Positions 25,242 to 33,900 of a stretch of 64,000 nucleotides of DNA are shown here, one piece after another. Position numbers and translations under genes: made by a program. The stretch spans positions 620,001-684,000 of the forward strand of contig NZ_QLMJ01000001.1 of assembly GCF_003259845.1 (NCBI RefSeq), in the 5' to 3' direction. The stretch is from Actinoplanes lutulentus. GTDB taxonomy: Bacteria; Actinomycetota; Actinomycetes; Mycobacteriales; Micromonosporaceae. Within the stretch, counting starts at the first letter, position 1. Every line of letters begins with the position of its first letter. The notes under the pieces were generated by a model, which saw only the letters and a list, made by a program, of their open reading frames with translations, was not told the DNA's origin and did no database searches.

Positions 25242-26078
25242 ATGCAGCGTGAACAGCTCGCCGACTTCCTGCGCCGCCGCCGTGAGGCGATCCGTCCGGC
25301 CGAGGTCGGTCTCGCCGACGGGCCGCGCCGGCGCACCGCGGGGCTGCGGCGGGAAGAGGTGGCGCGGCTCGCCGGGATCTCGGTGGATTACGTCGTGCGC
25401 CTGGAGCAGGGTCGCAGCAGTCAGCCGTCGGCGCAGCTGCTCAGCGCGCTGGCGCGGGCGTTGCGGTTGTCGGATGACGAGCGGGCCCATCTGTTTCACC
25501 TGGCCGGGCATCAGGCGCCGCTCGGTGCGGGGACCGCGCGGCAGGCTCGGGCCGGGTTGCTGCGGATGCTGGATCTGCTCGGGGACACTCCCGCTCTGGT
25601 GATGTCGGACCTCGGTGAGGTGCTGGCGCAGAACCGGTCGGCCGAGTTGATGAACGGGGATCACACCAGGTTCACCGGGGATCGGCGCTATCTGACGTAC
25701 CGATGGTTCACCGAGCCGGACGCGCGCGCCGTGCTCTCCGACGAGGACATGGAGCACCGCAGCCGCCAGATGGTGGCTGATCTGCGGGCAGTGGCGGGTC
25801 GCCGGGCGGGCGAGCCCGAGGTGGAACGGCTGGTCAAGCGGTTGCTGGCGGACAGCGACGAGTTCCGGCGGATGTGGGCGGATCACGAGGTGAAGGTGCG
25901 CCGCTCCGACCGCAAGTCGTTCCTGCATCCGCGGGTGGGCCGGTTGACGATGGACTGCGAGACGCTGGTGACGCCGGATCTGGGTCAGCAGTTGCTGGTG
26001 CTGACGCCGGCTGACGACGACACCCGGGAGCGGCTGGCGTTGCTGCGGGTGGTCGGGGTCGAGGAGTTCTCGGTGTAG
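25242..26078 (+). CDS. XRE-family regulator with MmyB-like ligand domain
   Basis: 278 residues from ATG 25242. The N-terminal HTH reads RRTAGLRREEVARLAGISVDY, then YVVRLEQGR and QLLSALARALRLSDDER. The C-terminal part (ALVMSDLGEVLAQNRSAE; TYRWFTEPDARAV; HEVKVRRSDRKSFLHPRVG; PDLGQQLLVLTP) is the MmyB-like ligand-binding domain typical of Streptomyces-type regulators of neighbouring reductases. It is divergent from the aldo/keto reductase with about 100 bp between starts and probably controls it. Confidence 0.9.
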   Translation: MQREQLADFLRRRREAIRPAEVGLADGPRRRTAGLRREEVARLAGISVDYVVRLEQGRSSQPSAQLLSALARALRLSDDERAHLFHLAGHQAPLGAGTARQARAGLLRMLDLLGDTPALVMSDLGEVLAQNRSAELMNGDHTRFTGDRRYLTYRWFTEPDARAVLSDEDMEHRSRQMVADLRAVAGRRAGEPEVERLVKRLLADSDEFRRMWADHEVKVRRSDRKSFLHPRVGRLTMDCETLVTPDLGQQLLVLTPADDDTRERLALLRVVGVEEFSV

Positions 26079-26569
26079 ATACGTACCGGTTGCCGGGTGA
26101 CGCCGTAAACGGTGTCGCGTTCGTGGCGCAGGCCGATCTTCTCGGCTACCCGCTGGGACGGTTCGTTGGCGGGGTCGATGATCGCGATGAGCCGGTTCAC
26201 GCCGAGGACCTGACGGGCGTGGTCGCGGCAGGCGGTGGCGGCTTCGGTGGCGTACCCGAGGCGTTGTTTGTCCGCGCGTACGTGATAGCCGATCTCGGTC
26301 TCGGTGACGCCGTCGACCTGCTGCGGGGTGAGGCCGCAGTCGCCGAGGAACTCGCCGGTCTCGCGGGATCGGATCACCCAGAGGCCGAAGCCGGCGCGCT
26401 GGTAGAGGTCCTGGTTCCAGGTGATCCAGTTCTCGGCCTCGTACCGGGTTTTCGGGCGCGGGTAGTAGCGCATGACCTCGGGGTCGCCGAGCAGGGCGGC
26501 GAGGTCGTCGAGATCGCTTTCGGTCATCTCGGCGAACGTCAGGCGTGCCGTGCCGGCGGGGGTGGTCAC
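25985..26569 (-). CDS. GNAT-family N-acetyltransferase with extended 3' end
   Basis: 194 residues. RimJ/RimL-like GNAT: beta strands around GFGLWVIRSRETGEFLGDCG, the acetyl-CoA pocket in EIGYHVRADKQRLGYATEA (in place of the usual Q/RxxGxG/A) and ANEPSQRVAEKIGLRHE. Likely substrate is an N-terminal amino group or a small amine. The last ~30 residues (NSSTPTTRSNASRSRV...) lie antisense to the end of the XRE gene (94-bp convergent overlap) and have low complexity, so the original stop may have been lost. Confidence 0.85.
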   Translation of the reverse strand: MTTPAGTARLTFAEMTESDLDDLAALLGDPEVMRYYPRPKTRYEAENWITWNQDLYQRAGFGLWVIRSRETGEFLGDCGLTPQQVDGVTETEIGYHVRADKQRLGYATEAATACRDHARQVLGVNRLIAIIDPANEPSQRVAEKIGLRHERDTVYGVTRQPVRIYTENSSTPTTRSNASRSRVSSSAGVSTSNC

Positions 26570-26627
26570 GATGTCCTCCTCATCGACGGGCCGGGCGGGA
26601 TCAGGAAGGTCTCGCCCGGCTCCGAGA

Positions 26628-27161
26628 CTAGGCGGCGCTCCAGGTGTAGGTGCGGGCGCCGGTGGTCAGCGCGGTCGCGAAGTTGTTGTTGACGGTCCGG
26701 GCCTCGGTGCTGCTCGGGTTCGGGTTGGTGCAGCTGACCGGGGCGCTGCTGCCGGACATCAGGTCGGTGCACAGGCCGGTGCGCCGGTCCGGGAGGCCGA
26801 GCAGGTGGCCGAACTCGTGGGCGGCGATCCGCGGCTGGTAGTAGCCCTGGTTGACGGCCTGGCGGCCCATGTACCAGTAACCGTTGCCGAGCGACTGCGT
26901 GTACGCGCGGGGCCAGCCGTTGTCGGCGTAGACCCGGATGTTCGGGGTACGGCCGGACGGGACGGGTTCGAGGCGTACGTTGGCGACGCTGTTGTTCCAG
27001 ATCTGGGCGCCCTGGGCGACCACGGCCTTGAACTCCTGCGCCTGGCTGGCGTCGTAGTACAGGATTCGGGGCGCCGCGGTGGCGGGTGCGGCGGTGACCG
27101 CTTGGACGCCGGTGACAGCGAGCACGGCGAAGAGTGCCGCCGCGAGTTTGCGGAGCAGCAT
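26628..27161 (-). CDS. snapalysin-family secreted zinc metalloprotease
   Basis: 177 residues. Signal peptide MLLRKLAAALFAVLAVTG... to ATAA-PRILYYD. The catalytic motif AAHEFGHLLGLPD matches HExxHxxGxxD, the signature of snapalysin (MEROPS M7), which uses Asp as third zinc ligand. DLMSG downstream supplies the Met-turn. Two Cys (GLCTDLM, SCTNPN) could form a disulfide. It would be a small extracellular neutral protease. Unlike Streptomyces snpA it has no adjacent LysR activator. Confidence 0.92.
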   Translation of the reverse strand: MLLRKLAAALFAVLAVTGVQAVTAAPATAAPRILYYDASQAQEFKAVVAQGAQIWNNSVANVRLEPVPSGRTPNIRVYADNGWPRAYTQSLGNGYWYMGRQAVNQGYYQPRIAAHEFGHLLGLPDRRTGLCTDLMSGSSAPVSCTNPNPSSTEARTVNNNFATALTTGARTYTWSAA

Positions 27162-27270
27162 GGCTTCCTCCGGGGATAGGGAACGGGTACCCCCGAGGCT
27201 GCCCTCATTCAGTGATGGACATCAATGGCTGTAGCCATACTGAATCTCCCCTATCACCGAAAGCCGCACC

Positions 27271-28521
27271 TCAATCAGCTCGGCGTGATGCGGGCGCGAT
27301 GCGGGACCAGCGCCGCTCGATCAGGGCGCAGAGGAAACCGGCCACTGTCACGACCACACCGAGGATGATCCAGCCGGGCTTGCCCACGTCGATGCACAGC
27401 GTGATGACGATGACGGGGGCCAGCGCCTCGATGAAGCCGTGACCGAGCCCGACCACGCCCTGATACTGGCCCTGGGCCTGCGGCTGGGCCAGCGCGAAGG
27501 ACAGTTCGAACGTTCCGCCCGCCTGCCAGACCTCGGCGAGCGAGTGTACGAGCACCGCGACCAGCAACAGTGCGATAGCGACCCAGGCCGACGGGCCGGA
27601 TGCGACGGCCATCAGGATCCAGGCCACCAGAAAGAGCGGACCGGATCGAGCGAGCAACCTGGCCGCCGTCCGGGGCCCGTCGATGGACCGGGTCGCGGGG
27701 ATCTGGGTGACGGCCACGGTGACCGCGGCGACGAACAGCACCAACGCCGCCATGGACCGCGGCGCCGAGGTGCGCAGGACGATCCACACCGGAAGCGCCT
27801 GCACCAGCACCCAGTACTGCAGGCTGGCAACCGAGGACGCCGCGGTGAAACTGAGATAACGCCTGTCGCGTAGTGCCAGCCAGCGGCGCTCATCAGGAAC
27901 TCCGGCCGCGGTCCGGGTCGGCGGGAGGTACGGAAGCCGCCACAGCACGGCCGCGGCGAGCAGGAACGTCGCCGCGTCGGTGAGGACCAGGGCCACGTAC
28001 GCCGGCCGGCTGTCGATGGCCAGCACCGCGGCGGCACCGAGCATGCCCACCGCCAGGCCGACGTTGGTGATCGCGCGCAGGTACGTACGCAGGGCCGCGC
28101 CCTTGCCCTGCTCGGCCAGCACGCCGATCATCGCGCCTCGGGCGCTTCCCGAGCCCGCCCGGCCGACCGCGGCGATCGCGGCCACCAGGATCAGCGTCCA
28201 TACGTCGCGCACCAGCAGCAGGCCGATGCTGGCCACGGCCTCGACGAGCATGGCGGCGATGACGACTTCGCGGGAGCCCCGCCGGTCGGCCTGGTCGCCG
28301 ACGACAACCCCGGCGCCGAAACCGATCAGCGAGCCGACGGTGAGGCCGACGCCGACCGTGGCCGGGCTCAGCCCGGCTGAGCGAATGAGGAAGATGGTGC
28401 CCGCGGACAGGAAGAGGCCCATGCCGACCGTGTTGATCAAGGTCGACAGCGCCATCAAGCGCTGCCGCGGATCCTGTGGGCTTCGCAGATCGTCACGCAG
28501 TCTGCTCAGGTTGATCGACAT
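27271..28521 (-). CDS. MFS transporter
   Basis: 416 residues, about 12 hydrophobic segments. The first helices (LINTVGMGLFLSAGTIFLI; VGVGLTVGSLIGFGAGVVVG) lead into the motif-A loop DQADRRGSRE, typical of drug/proton antiporter-like MFS proteins. No substrate can be assigned. It is divergent from a MerR-type regulator across a perfect palindrome, suggesting inducible efflux of a small molecule. Confidence 0.88.
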   Translation of the reverse strand: MSINLSRLRDDLRSPQDPRQRLMALSTLINTVGMGLFLSAGTIFLIRSAGLSPATVGVGLTVGSLIGFGAGVVVGDQADRRGSREVVIAAMLVEAVASIGLLLVRDVWTLILVAAIAAVGRAGSGSARGAMIGVLAEQGKGAALRTYLRAITNVGLAVGMLGAAAVLAIDSRPAYVALVLTDAATFLLAAAVLWRLPYLPPTRTAAGVPDERRWLALRDRRYLSFTAASSVASLQYWVLVQALPVWIVLRTSAPRSMAALVLFVAAVTVAVTQIPATRSIDGPRTAARLLARSGPLFLVAWILMAVASGPSAWVAIALLLVAVLVHSLAEVWQAGGTFELSFALAQPQAQGQYQGVVGLGHGFIEALAPVIVITLCIDVGKPGWIILGVVVTVAGFLCALIERRWSRIAPASRRAD

Positions 28522-28537
28522 GGCGCAACGGTAAGGT

Positions 28538-28553
28538 TTGACACCGGTGTCAA
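28538..28553. promoter_or_regulatory. MerR-type operator, perfect 16-bp palindrome
   Basis: TTGACACCGGTGTCAA lies between the divergent MFS transporter and MerR genes. It combines a TTGACA-like -35 element with the dyad typical of MerR-controlled promoters. Confidence 0.75.
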
Positions 28554-28568
28554 TGTCAAGGGTGGACG

Positions 28569-28919
28569 ATGCTGATCAATCAGTTGGCAACTCGCAGCGG
28601 GGTCAGCACGCGGGCGCTGCGGCATTACGACCGGCTGGGGCTGCTGTCCTCGCGGCGTCTCGACAACGGGTACCGCGACTTCGAGGAGTGCGCCGTCGAG
28701 GAGGTGCGCCGGATTCGCCTGCTGCTCGACATCGGTCTCGGTCTGCAGGCGGCGGCGGAGATCCTGCCGTGTTTCGCCGAGGACGGCGAGCTGACGGCAT
28801 GCGCGGAGGCCCGCCAGCAGCTCCGGGTTCAGATCTGCGAAGTCGACAGCTCCATCGCCGCGCTGCAGCAGACGCGCGGACTCCTGAGCGGCACGCTGGA
28901 CAACCTGGTCGAGAGCTAG
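28569..28919 (+). CDS. MerR-family transcriptional regulator
   Basis: 116 residues; ATG 28569 with AAGGGTGG just upstream. The N-terminal winged HTH is classic MerR: LINQLATRSGVSTRALRHYD, RLGLLSSRRLDNGYRDF and a coiled-coil helix after EEVRRIRLLLDIGLGLQAA. One Cys pair flanks the dimerisation helix (LPCFAEDG, TACAEA), so redox, metal or drug sensing are all possible. It likely regulates the divergent MFS gene via the palindrome at 28538. Confidence 0.9.
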   Translation: MLINQLATRSGVSTRALRHYDRLGLLSSRRLDNGYRDFEECAVEEVRRIRLLLDIGLGLQAAAEILPCFAEDGELTACAEARQQLRVQICEVDSSIAALQQTRGLLSGTLDNLVES

Positions 28920-29767
28920 CGAGCGGGCTTGCCGGGGAAACGCTTGCCGAGCGCGGGACGGCGGCCGGCGCGCGGAATCCGCGCGGGTCCGCCGGCGACC
29001 TGGGGTCCTCGGTAACCACGGGCGTCCTGCGCCACCGCCTCGTCCGGGTCGTTCTCCAGCGCCTGCCGGATGTGCTGGGGCGTGACAGCGGAGGTGGCCA
29101 TCGCCCGGCGGACGTCGGCGGAACGGTCTTTCAGCAGGTCCTGCAGGTCCGCCTCGTCCAGCTCCACTGCCCGGACCAGTGCGGCACGAACGTCGGGCGA
29201 CGAGTCCTGGGCCAGGATGTGCCGCTGCTCGGCGGAGGTCTGCTTGTTGATGGCGACGCCCTTGCGCACTCGCAGGGTGCGGTCGCGCAGCAGAGCCTCG
29301 ATGACCTCCGGGTCGGTGGTGTGGCTGGCGAGCCGTTCCCGTACCTCGGGTGAGGCGTCCTCGATGAGGAGAGCCGAGAGGTGAGGTTCGAGTTCCGGCA
29401 TCTCGGCGAGCAGGCCGCGGAGTTCCTTGTCCTGCGCCTTCGCCATCACGCCACGGATGCGGGAGTCACAGGCCGGGTTGGCCGCGACCGCCCAGCGCAC
29501 CCAGCGGTCGGCGTCGCCGACGAGACGCAGCAGGTTTCCCTGTGAGGCCGAGGGGTTCCGCGCGATCGCCTCACGGACGTCACGGTCGCGGTCCCGGGCG
29601 AGGGGCCGCAGCGCCTCCGCCGGGGCGTCCGGACGGGCCGCGACCACCGCGCGAACCCGGGCCGACGGGTCGGAAGCCAGCTCGTAGAGCGCCTCGGGGG
29701 TGGTCGTCCGGTCCTGTGCAACGGAGACCCGCGCCTCGATATCGCCGTTCACGTGCTGAGTTCCCAT
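28916..29767 (-). CDS. leucine-rich-repeat-variant / HEAT-like repeat protein
   Basis: 283 residues made of about nine ~24-residue helical repeats, each with a pattern like DPSARVRAVVAARPDAPAEA, DRDVREAIARNPSASQGN, SPEVRERLASHTTDPEV and SADVRRAMATSAVTPQH. This R.a.A.np..p...L signature fits the LRV (leucine-rich repeat variant) family. A basic, Pro/Gly/Arg-rich tail (RIPRAGRRPALGKRFPGKP) ends the protein. Scaffold or binding function is likely. The 3' end overlaps the convergent MerR gene by 4 nt. Confidence 0.75.
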   Translation of the reverse strand: MGTQHVNGDIEARVSVAQDRTTTPEALYELASDPSARVRAVVAARPDAPAEALRPLARDRDRDVREAIARNPSASQGNLLRLVGDADRWVRWAVAANPACDSRIRGVMAKAQDKELRGLLAEMPELEPHLSALLIEDASPEVRERLASHTTDPEVIEALLRDRTLRVRKGVAINKQTSAEQRHILAQDSSPDVRAALVRAVELDEADLQDLLKDRSADVRRAMATSAVTPQHIRQALENDPDEAVAQDARGYRGPQVAGGPARIPRAGRRPALGKRFPGKPAR

Positions 29768-29779
29768 GGACGAATCCTC

Positions 29780-30667
29780 TCACGGGCGGCTCGGGTCGCC
29801 CGCATTGCCGCTGGTTGCCTCGACCGCCACCAGGGAGCCGCTCTCCATCGCGACCCAGACTTCGGCCGGCGACACCCAGAGGCCGTGGGGTTCACGGCCC
29901 GGCAGTTCGTGCAGGGTGATGCGGCCGTCAGTCGTCACGTGAGCGAGCTGGTCAGAGCCCCAGAGGCTGGCCCAGCAGGAGCCGTCGGAGGCGGCGGCCA
30001 CCGCATGTGGACGGCAGGCCGGGTCGGCGAACGGGTACTGCCGCACCGCACCCGACTGCTCCACCCGGCCGACGCTGCCGCCGGCGATATCGGTGTACCA
30101 GATGCCGCCGGCCGACGCGATGATGCCGACGGGGGCGGGTGGGGTTCGGCCGTCGGGCAGCTTGATGATCTCGACGGTTTCGTCGCGCACGCGGGCCAGG
30201 GCGCCGGCGCCGTTGAGGGCGGCCCACGGTGTGCCCTCGGCATCGCAGGTGATCATGGCGGGACGGGCTTCGGGCATCGGCAGGTCGAACATCGTGATCG
30301 TGCCGTCGGCGGCGCGTCTGCCCAGCTGGTTGGTGCCGGGTGCGGTGAACCAGACGTCGCCGGTCGCGGTCGCGGCGATGCCGTAGGGACCGGTGCCTTC
30401 CGGCACCTTGAAGACGGTCTGTTCGCCGCCGGCTTCGCGCCGGACCAGCTTGTCGTCGGTACGCGTGAACCAGACCACGTCGCCGGCGATGCTCAGCAGC
30501 ATCGGCTGGCCCTGCGGCAACGGTTCGATCCACGGGTCGCCGGGTTCGCCGGGTGTCAGGTGGGCCAGGCCAGGTGGGGCCAGGATCGTCAGCCACAGGG
30601 TGCCGGTGGAGTCGCCGGCCACCGCGTACGGGGACCAGCCCTCGGGGAGGGTCAGTTCAGTGGTCAT
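29780..30667 (-). CDS. virginiamycin B lyase (Vgb)-like beta-propeller protein
   Basis: 295 residues from ATG 30667 (AGGGAACCGC precedes it). Seven-bladed propeller repeats are visible: GTLWLTILAPPGLAHLTP, GDVVWFTRTDDKLVR, GDVWFTAPGTNQLGR, GGIWYTDIAGGSVGR and GSCWASLWGSDQLAH. Vgb linearises streptogramin B antibiotics using His residues near the C-terminal blades; CRPHAVAAAS and EPHGLWVSP supply His at comparable places. Many propellers of this family have no proven lyase activity, so treat resistance as a possibility only. Confidence 0.75.
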   Translation of the reverse strand: MTTELTLPEGWSPYAVAGDSTGTLWLTILAPPGLAHLTPGEPGDPWIEPLPQGQPMLLSIAGDVVWFTRTDDKLVRREAGGEQTVFKVPEGTGPYGIAATATGDVWFTAPGTNQLGRRAADGTITMFDLPMPEARPAMITCDAEGTPWAALNGAGALARVRDETVEIIKLPDGRTPPAPVGIIASAGGIWYTDIAGGSVGRVEQSGAVRQYPFADPACRPHAVAAASDGSCWASLWGSDQLAHVTTDGRITLHELPGREPHGLWVSPAEVWVAMESGSLVAVEATSGNAGDPSRP

Positions 30668-30725
30668 GCGGTTCCCTTCGTTTACGCGTACCCAAAAGGG
30701 GTGTCCTCTGTGGAATTGTTGGGTC

Positions 30726-31658
30726 ATGGTGAAACTCGGTGTCAGCCTTCCCCAGTTCCAGCATTTCACTCCCGGCAAGGACGTTGTCGCCGCGGCGCGG
30801 GCGATGGAGGAGATCGGTTACGACAGCCTGTGGGTTTTCGAACGGGTGCTCGTGCCGGAGGATCAGAGCGGTTCCCATGGCCTGTACGGCGTTCCGGGGC
30901 TGGCCTGGCCGGAACGGTATCGCGGTGTCGCTGACGCGCTGGTGACATTGACGACGGCGGCTGCGGTGACATCGCGGATCGAGCTCGGAACCGGGGTTCT
31001 GGTGGTGCCGCTGCATTTGCCGTTCCGCCTCGCGCGCGAATTGGCGACGCTGGATGCGGCAAGCGACGGGCGGGTCATCGCCGGCCTCGGGGCGGGCTGG
31101 TCACCGGACGAGTTCGCGGCGGTCGGAGCTGTTCCGCTGACCGAGCGGGGCCGCGGGCTGGACGAGTTCCTGGATGTCGCGGCCGAGGTGTGGGGCCCCA
31201 ATCCGGTGAGTTTCAAGTCCCGGAACTACGAGGTTTCGGTGGCCGACGTGGGCCCCAAGCCGGCGCGGAAAATCCCCATTCTGCTGGGTGCCGGAAATGA
31301 GCGGGCATTGCGGCGGGTGGCGCGCCGGGCCGACGGATGGGTGGCCAGCGGGGTGACGCCGGAGCAGGTGAAACAGTCGCTCGCCGGGCTGCGGGCCATG
31401 GCTGAGGAGTTCGGGCGGGATCCGGCTTCGATCAGTTGCACGGTGCAGATCGGAACCCTGGACCTGACCGAGTCGGTGGCTGTTCCGCGGCCCGCATATG
31501 CGGGGAATGTGGCGCAGTTGGCGGAGGATGTGGCGGCGCTGGCGGAGGCCGGCGCGGACCATGTCTATGTCACGCTTCCGGCGGCGGTCGAGGATGTCGC
31601 GGAATTGATCGACCGGGCGGCCGAACTGCACGAAAGGGTACGCGCAGCCGGCGTCTGA
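30726..31658 (+). CDS. LLM-class (F420-dependent type) oxidoreductase
   Basis: 310 residues from ATG 30726. Luciferase-like TIM barrel: MVKLGVSLPQFQHF, ARAMEEIGYDSLWVFERVL, RIELGTGVLVVPLHLPF, SDGRVIAGLGAGWSPDEFAAVG and KIPILLGAGNERALRRVARRADGW, all typical of actinobacterial F420-dependent oxidoreductases. Cofactor (F420 versus FMN) cannot be proven from sequence. It is divergent from the Vgb-like gene, with only 58 bp between starts. Confidence 0.9.
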   Translation: MVKLGVSLPQFQHFTPGKDVVAAARAMEEIGYDSLWVFERVLVPEDQSGSHGLYGVPGLAWPERYRGVADALVTLTTAAAVTSRIELGTGVLVVPLHLPFRLARELATLDAASDGRVIAGLGAGWSPDEFAAVGAVPLTERGRGLDEFLDVAAEVWGPNPVSFKSRNYEVSVADVGPKPARKIPILLGAGNERALRRVARRADGWVASGVTPEQVKQSLAGLRAMAEEFGRDPASISCTVQIGTLDLTESVAVPRPAYAGNVAQLAEDVAALAEAGADHVYVTLPAAVEDVAELIDRAAELHERVRAAGV

Positions 31659-31753
31659 ACCGAGGTCCGGGCGACGCGTTCGACGGCGCGTCGCCCGCCA
31701 GTGCCCCCGAGGGTGTTCTCCAGGACGGTAGGTTCTCTTCGGGAGGAGACGCC

Positions 31754-32863
31754 GTGGAGTTTTCCCTTGCACAGGTGCTGTCCTGGCGGATGCGCCGGCA
31801 ATTCCTCGACCGGCCGGCCGGAGTCTCGGCCGAGACCATCGTCGAGCGGCTGTGTGGCGTGCAGGCCCAGGTCGCGTCGGCCGCGGACCAGGCCATCGCG
31901 GTGCGCAGCTCCTCCCCCGTCGACGGCGCGGCCGGCACCGCCCTGGAACGCCGGACGCTGATCAAACTATGGGCGATGCGCGGCACGTTGCACCTGCTCA
32001 CCGCCGGCGACGCGCCCGCTTATCTGAGCCTGATGGCCGACGCCCGGACATGGGAGAAGGCCTCATGGCAGAAGACGTTCGCCACCGCGGCGCAGATCAC
32101 CGCGATCGCCGGCGCCACCCGCGAGATCCTGCACGACCGGGTACTCACCCGCGAGCAACTCACCGCCGAGATTCTGAAGCGTACGGGCGACGACTCGCTG
32201 ACCGAACCGCTCGGATCCGGGTGGGGTGCGGTGCTGAAGCCGCTGGCCTGGCAGGGTCTTCTGTGCAACGGTCCCAGCGACCGCAACCGGGTCACGTTCA
32301 CCAGCCCCGAGACATGGATCGACGGCTGGACGGGCCTGCCGGAACCGGACGAGGCTGCCGCGCGCGTGATCCCCGCCTACCTCGGCGCTTTCGGACCGGC
32401 CACGATGGAGTCGTTCGACCAGTGGCTGATCCGCGGCGCGACCAAGAAGGCGGTGCTGAGGCGGTGGTTCGCTGATCTGACCCGGTCAGGCGTCCTCACC
32501 GAGGTGACGATCAAAGGCATCATGGGGTACGCCCGGACGACCGACGTCGAAAACATCGCGACCGCCGAGCCGATGCCGCAGGTGCGCCTGCTTCCGGCGT
32601 TCGACCAGTTCGTGCTGGGCCCGGGCACCAAGGACGAACACGTCATCGCACCGCACCGGCGGGGCCTGATCAGCAAGGCGGCCGGCTGGATCTCGCCCGT
32701 CGTGGTCGCCGGCGGCAGCGTCGCCGGCACCTGGGAATCAACGGCGAGCGGCATCACGGTCACCTGGTTCGCCGAGGCCGGAGCCGTGCCGGAGAGCGAG
32801 CTGGCAGCCGAAGCCGAGCACCTCACCGGCGGCCACGCCGACCTGTCGATCACGACCGCCTAA
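31754..32863 (+). CDS. winged-helix DNA-binding domain protein (HTH_42 / AlkX-like)
   Basis: 369 residues from GTG 31754 with a strong GGGAGGAG 5 nt upstream; the longer frame upstream is not coding. LSWRMRRQFLDRP and VERLCGVQAQVASAADQAIAVR at the N-terminus, MRGTLHLLTAGDAPAYLSL, and RLLPAFDQFVLGPGTKDEHV near the C-terminus are signatures of the HTH_42 (PF06224) family, which includes the DNA glycosylase AlkZ/AlkX group that acts on cross-linked or alkylated DNA. The QxQ-type catalytic motif of AlkZ corresponds to VQAQVAS. A role in DNA repair is therefore plausible. Confidence 0.85.
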   Translation: MEFSLAQVLSWRMRRQFLDRPAGVSAETIVERLCGVQAQVASAADQAIAVRSSSPVDGAAGTALERRTLIKLWAMRGTLHLLTAGDAPAYLSLMADARTWEKASWQKTFATAAQITAIAGATREILHDRVLTREQLTAEILKRTGDDSLTEPLGSGWGAVLKPLAWQGLLCNGPSDRNRVTFTSPETWIDGWTGLPEPDEAAARVIPAYLGAFGPATMESFDQWLIRGATKKAVLRRWFADLTRSGVLTEVTIKGIMGYARTTDVENIATAEPMPQVRLLPAFDQFVLGPGTKDEHVIAPHRRGLISKAAGWISPVVVAGGSVAGTWESTASGITVTWFAEAGAVPESELAAEAEHLTGGHADLSITTA

Positions 32864-32870
32864 CCGCGAA

Positions 32871-33407
32871 TCACGACTGATCGCGCCCGCAGACCATCCC
32901 GGCGATGACGATTTCTTCGTGGAACTCGATGACATTGATCCCCGTAATGCCGGAGCCGCCCTTCAGCGAATCGACCTGGGCGCAGTCGAACTCGCGGCTT
33001 TTGATGGAGATCACTGCCATCTCGGACATGGACTCGGCAGTAAGGGTGGGCGGCAGGGGATCGCCCTTGTCGGCGTAGGTCTTCTTCGCCAGGGCGAGCG
33101 AGTCCTCGCGGGTGAACAGCCGCGCTTCCTCGTCGGAGAACAGGTCATCGAGTGAGGCGCGGGCTGCCTCCTTCTGCCCGGTGGTGGCATCGGCCGAGAA
33201 GAACACCCGAACCTGGTACAGGTTGACCGGTATCGCACGCCATCCGATGAGCAGGAGCACGGCCACGACCACGGCTGCGCCGGTAAGAGCGGAGAGCCCG
33301 GCGACGGCGAGGTGGACGCGGCGAGTCCGCCGCGGGGGTGCCGGCGGTTCGGGCGCCTCGACGAATGCGGTCACGGATCCACTCTCTTCCGGTTGATAGG
33401 TGGTCAT
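32871..33407 (-). CDS. FtsX extracellular-domain-like membrane protein (copy 2)
   Basis: 178 residues. A Pro/Arg-rich cytoplasmic N-terminus, one transmembrane helix (LTGAAVVVAVLLLIGW), then an extracellular domain beginning YQVRVFFSADATTGQKEAARASL with DEEARLFTREDSLALAKKTY, which resembles the FtsX extracellular domain. The permease helices of FtsX are absent. Two Cys in the last third (FDCAQVD, MVCGRDQS) could form a disulfide, as in its neighbour. Its ATG overlaps the upstream paralogue's stop by one base (TGATG). Confidence 0.7.
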   Translation of the reverse strand: MTTYQPEESGSVTAFVEAPEPPAPPRRTRRVHLAVAGLSALTGAAVVVAVLLLIGWRAIPVNLYQVRVFFSADATTGQKEAARASLDDLFSDEEARLFTREDSLALAKKTYADKGDPLPPTLTAESMSEMAVISIKSREFDCAQVDSLKGGSGITGINVIEFHEEIVIAGMVCGRDQS

Positions 33408-33889
33408 CAGCAGAGGAGGGTGGCGACCTGGCCGGAGCCGCCGCGCGTTCGGGTGACGCCGAATTCGTCGACGCCGGCGGTGTCGTGCAGAGCGGACACG
33501 GCGGAGCAGTCGAAGTCAGGATCGACGGTGGAGATCTTCAGCGTTACCGCGAGGTCCGCCGCGGTCATGCCATCCGGCATGTCAATCCCTTCGGCCTGCA
33601 TCCCCTGGCGGACGCGTTCGAACAGTTCGTCGCGGTCGGTCACCGTCACGCTGCCCGCGGACGGCAGTTTCTCCAGGAAGGCGCGGACCCCGGCATCCTG
33701 TTCCGCGGTGGCTTTCCGATCGAGAGTGACGATGATTTCGTACCGGTGGACCGGTACCGGCCGATAACCGGCGAGAAAGAGTACGGCCAGGGCCACGGCG
33801 CCGCCGACCAGCGCGGAGGCCGCGGCGACGACAAAGTAGAGCAGCCGGCCCTGGTGCTTCGGGGCCGGGGGCGCGTCGGGTTCGGTCAC
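33407..33889 (-). CDS. FtsX extracellular-domain-like membrane protein (copy 1)
   Basis: 160 residues, same plan as the downstream copy: short charged N-terminus, one helix (FVVAAASALVGGAVALAVLF), then YEIIVTLDRKATAEQDAGVR, DRDELFERVRQGMQAEG and two Cys (FDCSAVSAL, ATLLC). The two proteins are diverged paralogues (both have VP..YE/Q...V and DFDCS/EFDCAQVSL-like segments). FtsX activates peptidoglycan hydrolases through its outer domain; these stand-alone domains might bind similar partners, which is inference. Confidence 0.7.
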   Translation of the reverse strand: MTEPDAPPAPKHQGRLLYFVVAAASALVGGAVALAVLFLAGYRPVPVHRYEIIVTLDRKATAEQDAGVRAFLEKLPSAGSVTVTDRDELFERVRQGMQAEGIDMPDGMTAADLAVTLKISTVDPDFDCSAVSALHDTAGVDEFGVTRTRGGSGQVATLLC

Positions 33890-33900
33890 GGGTGCACAAA

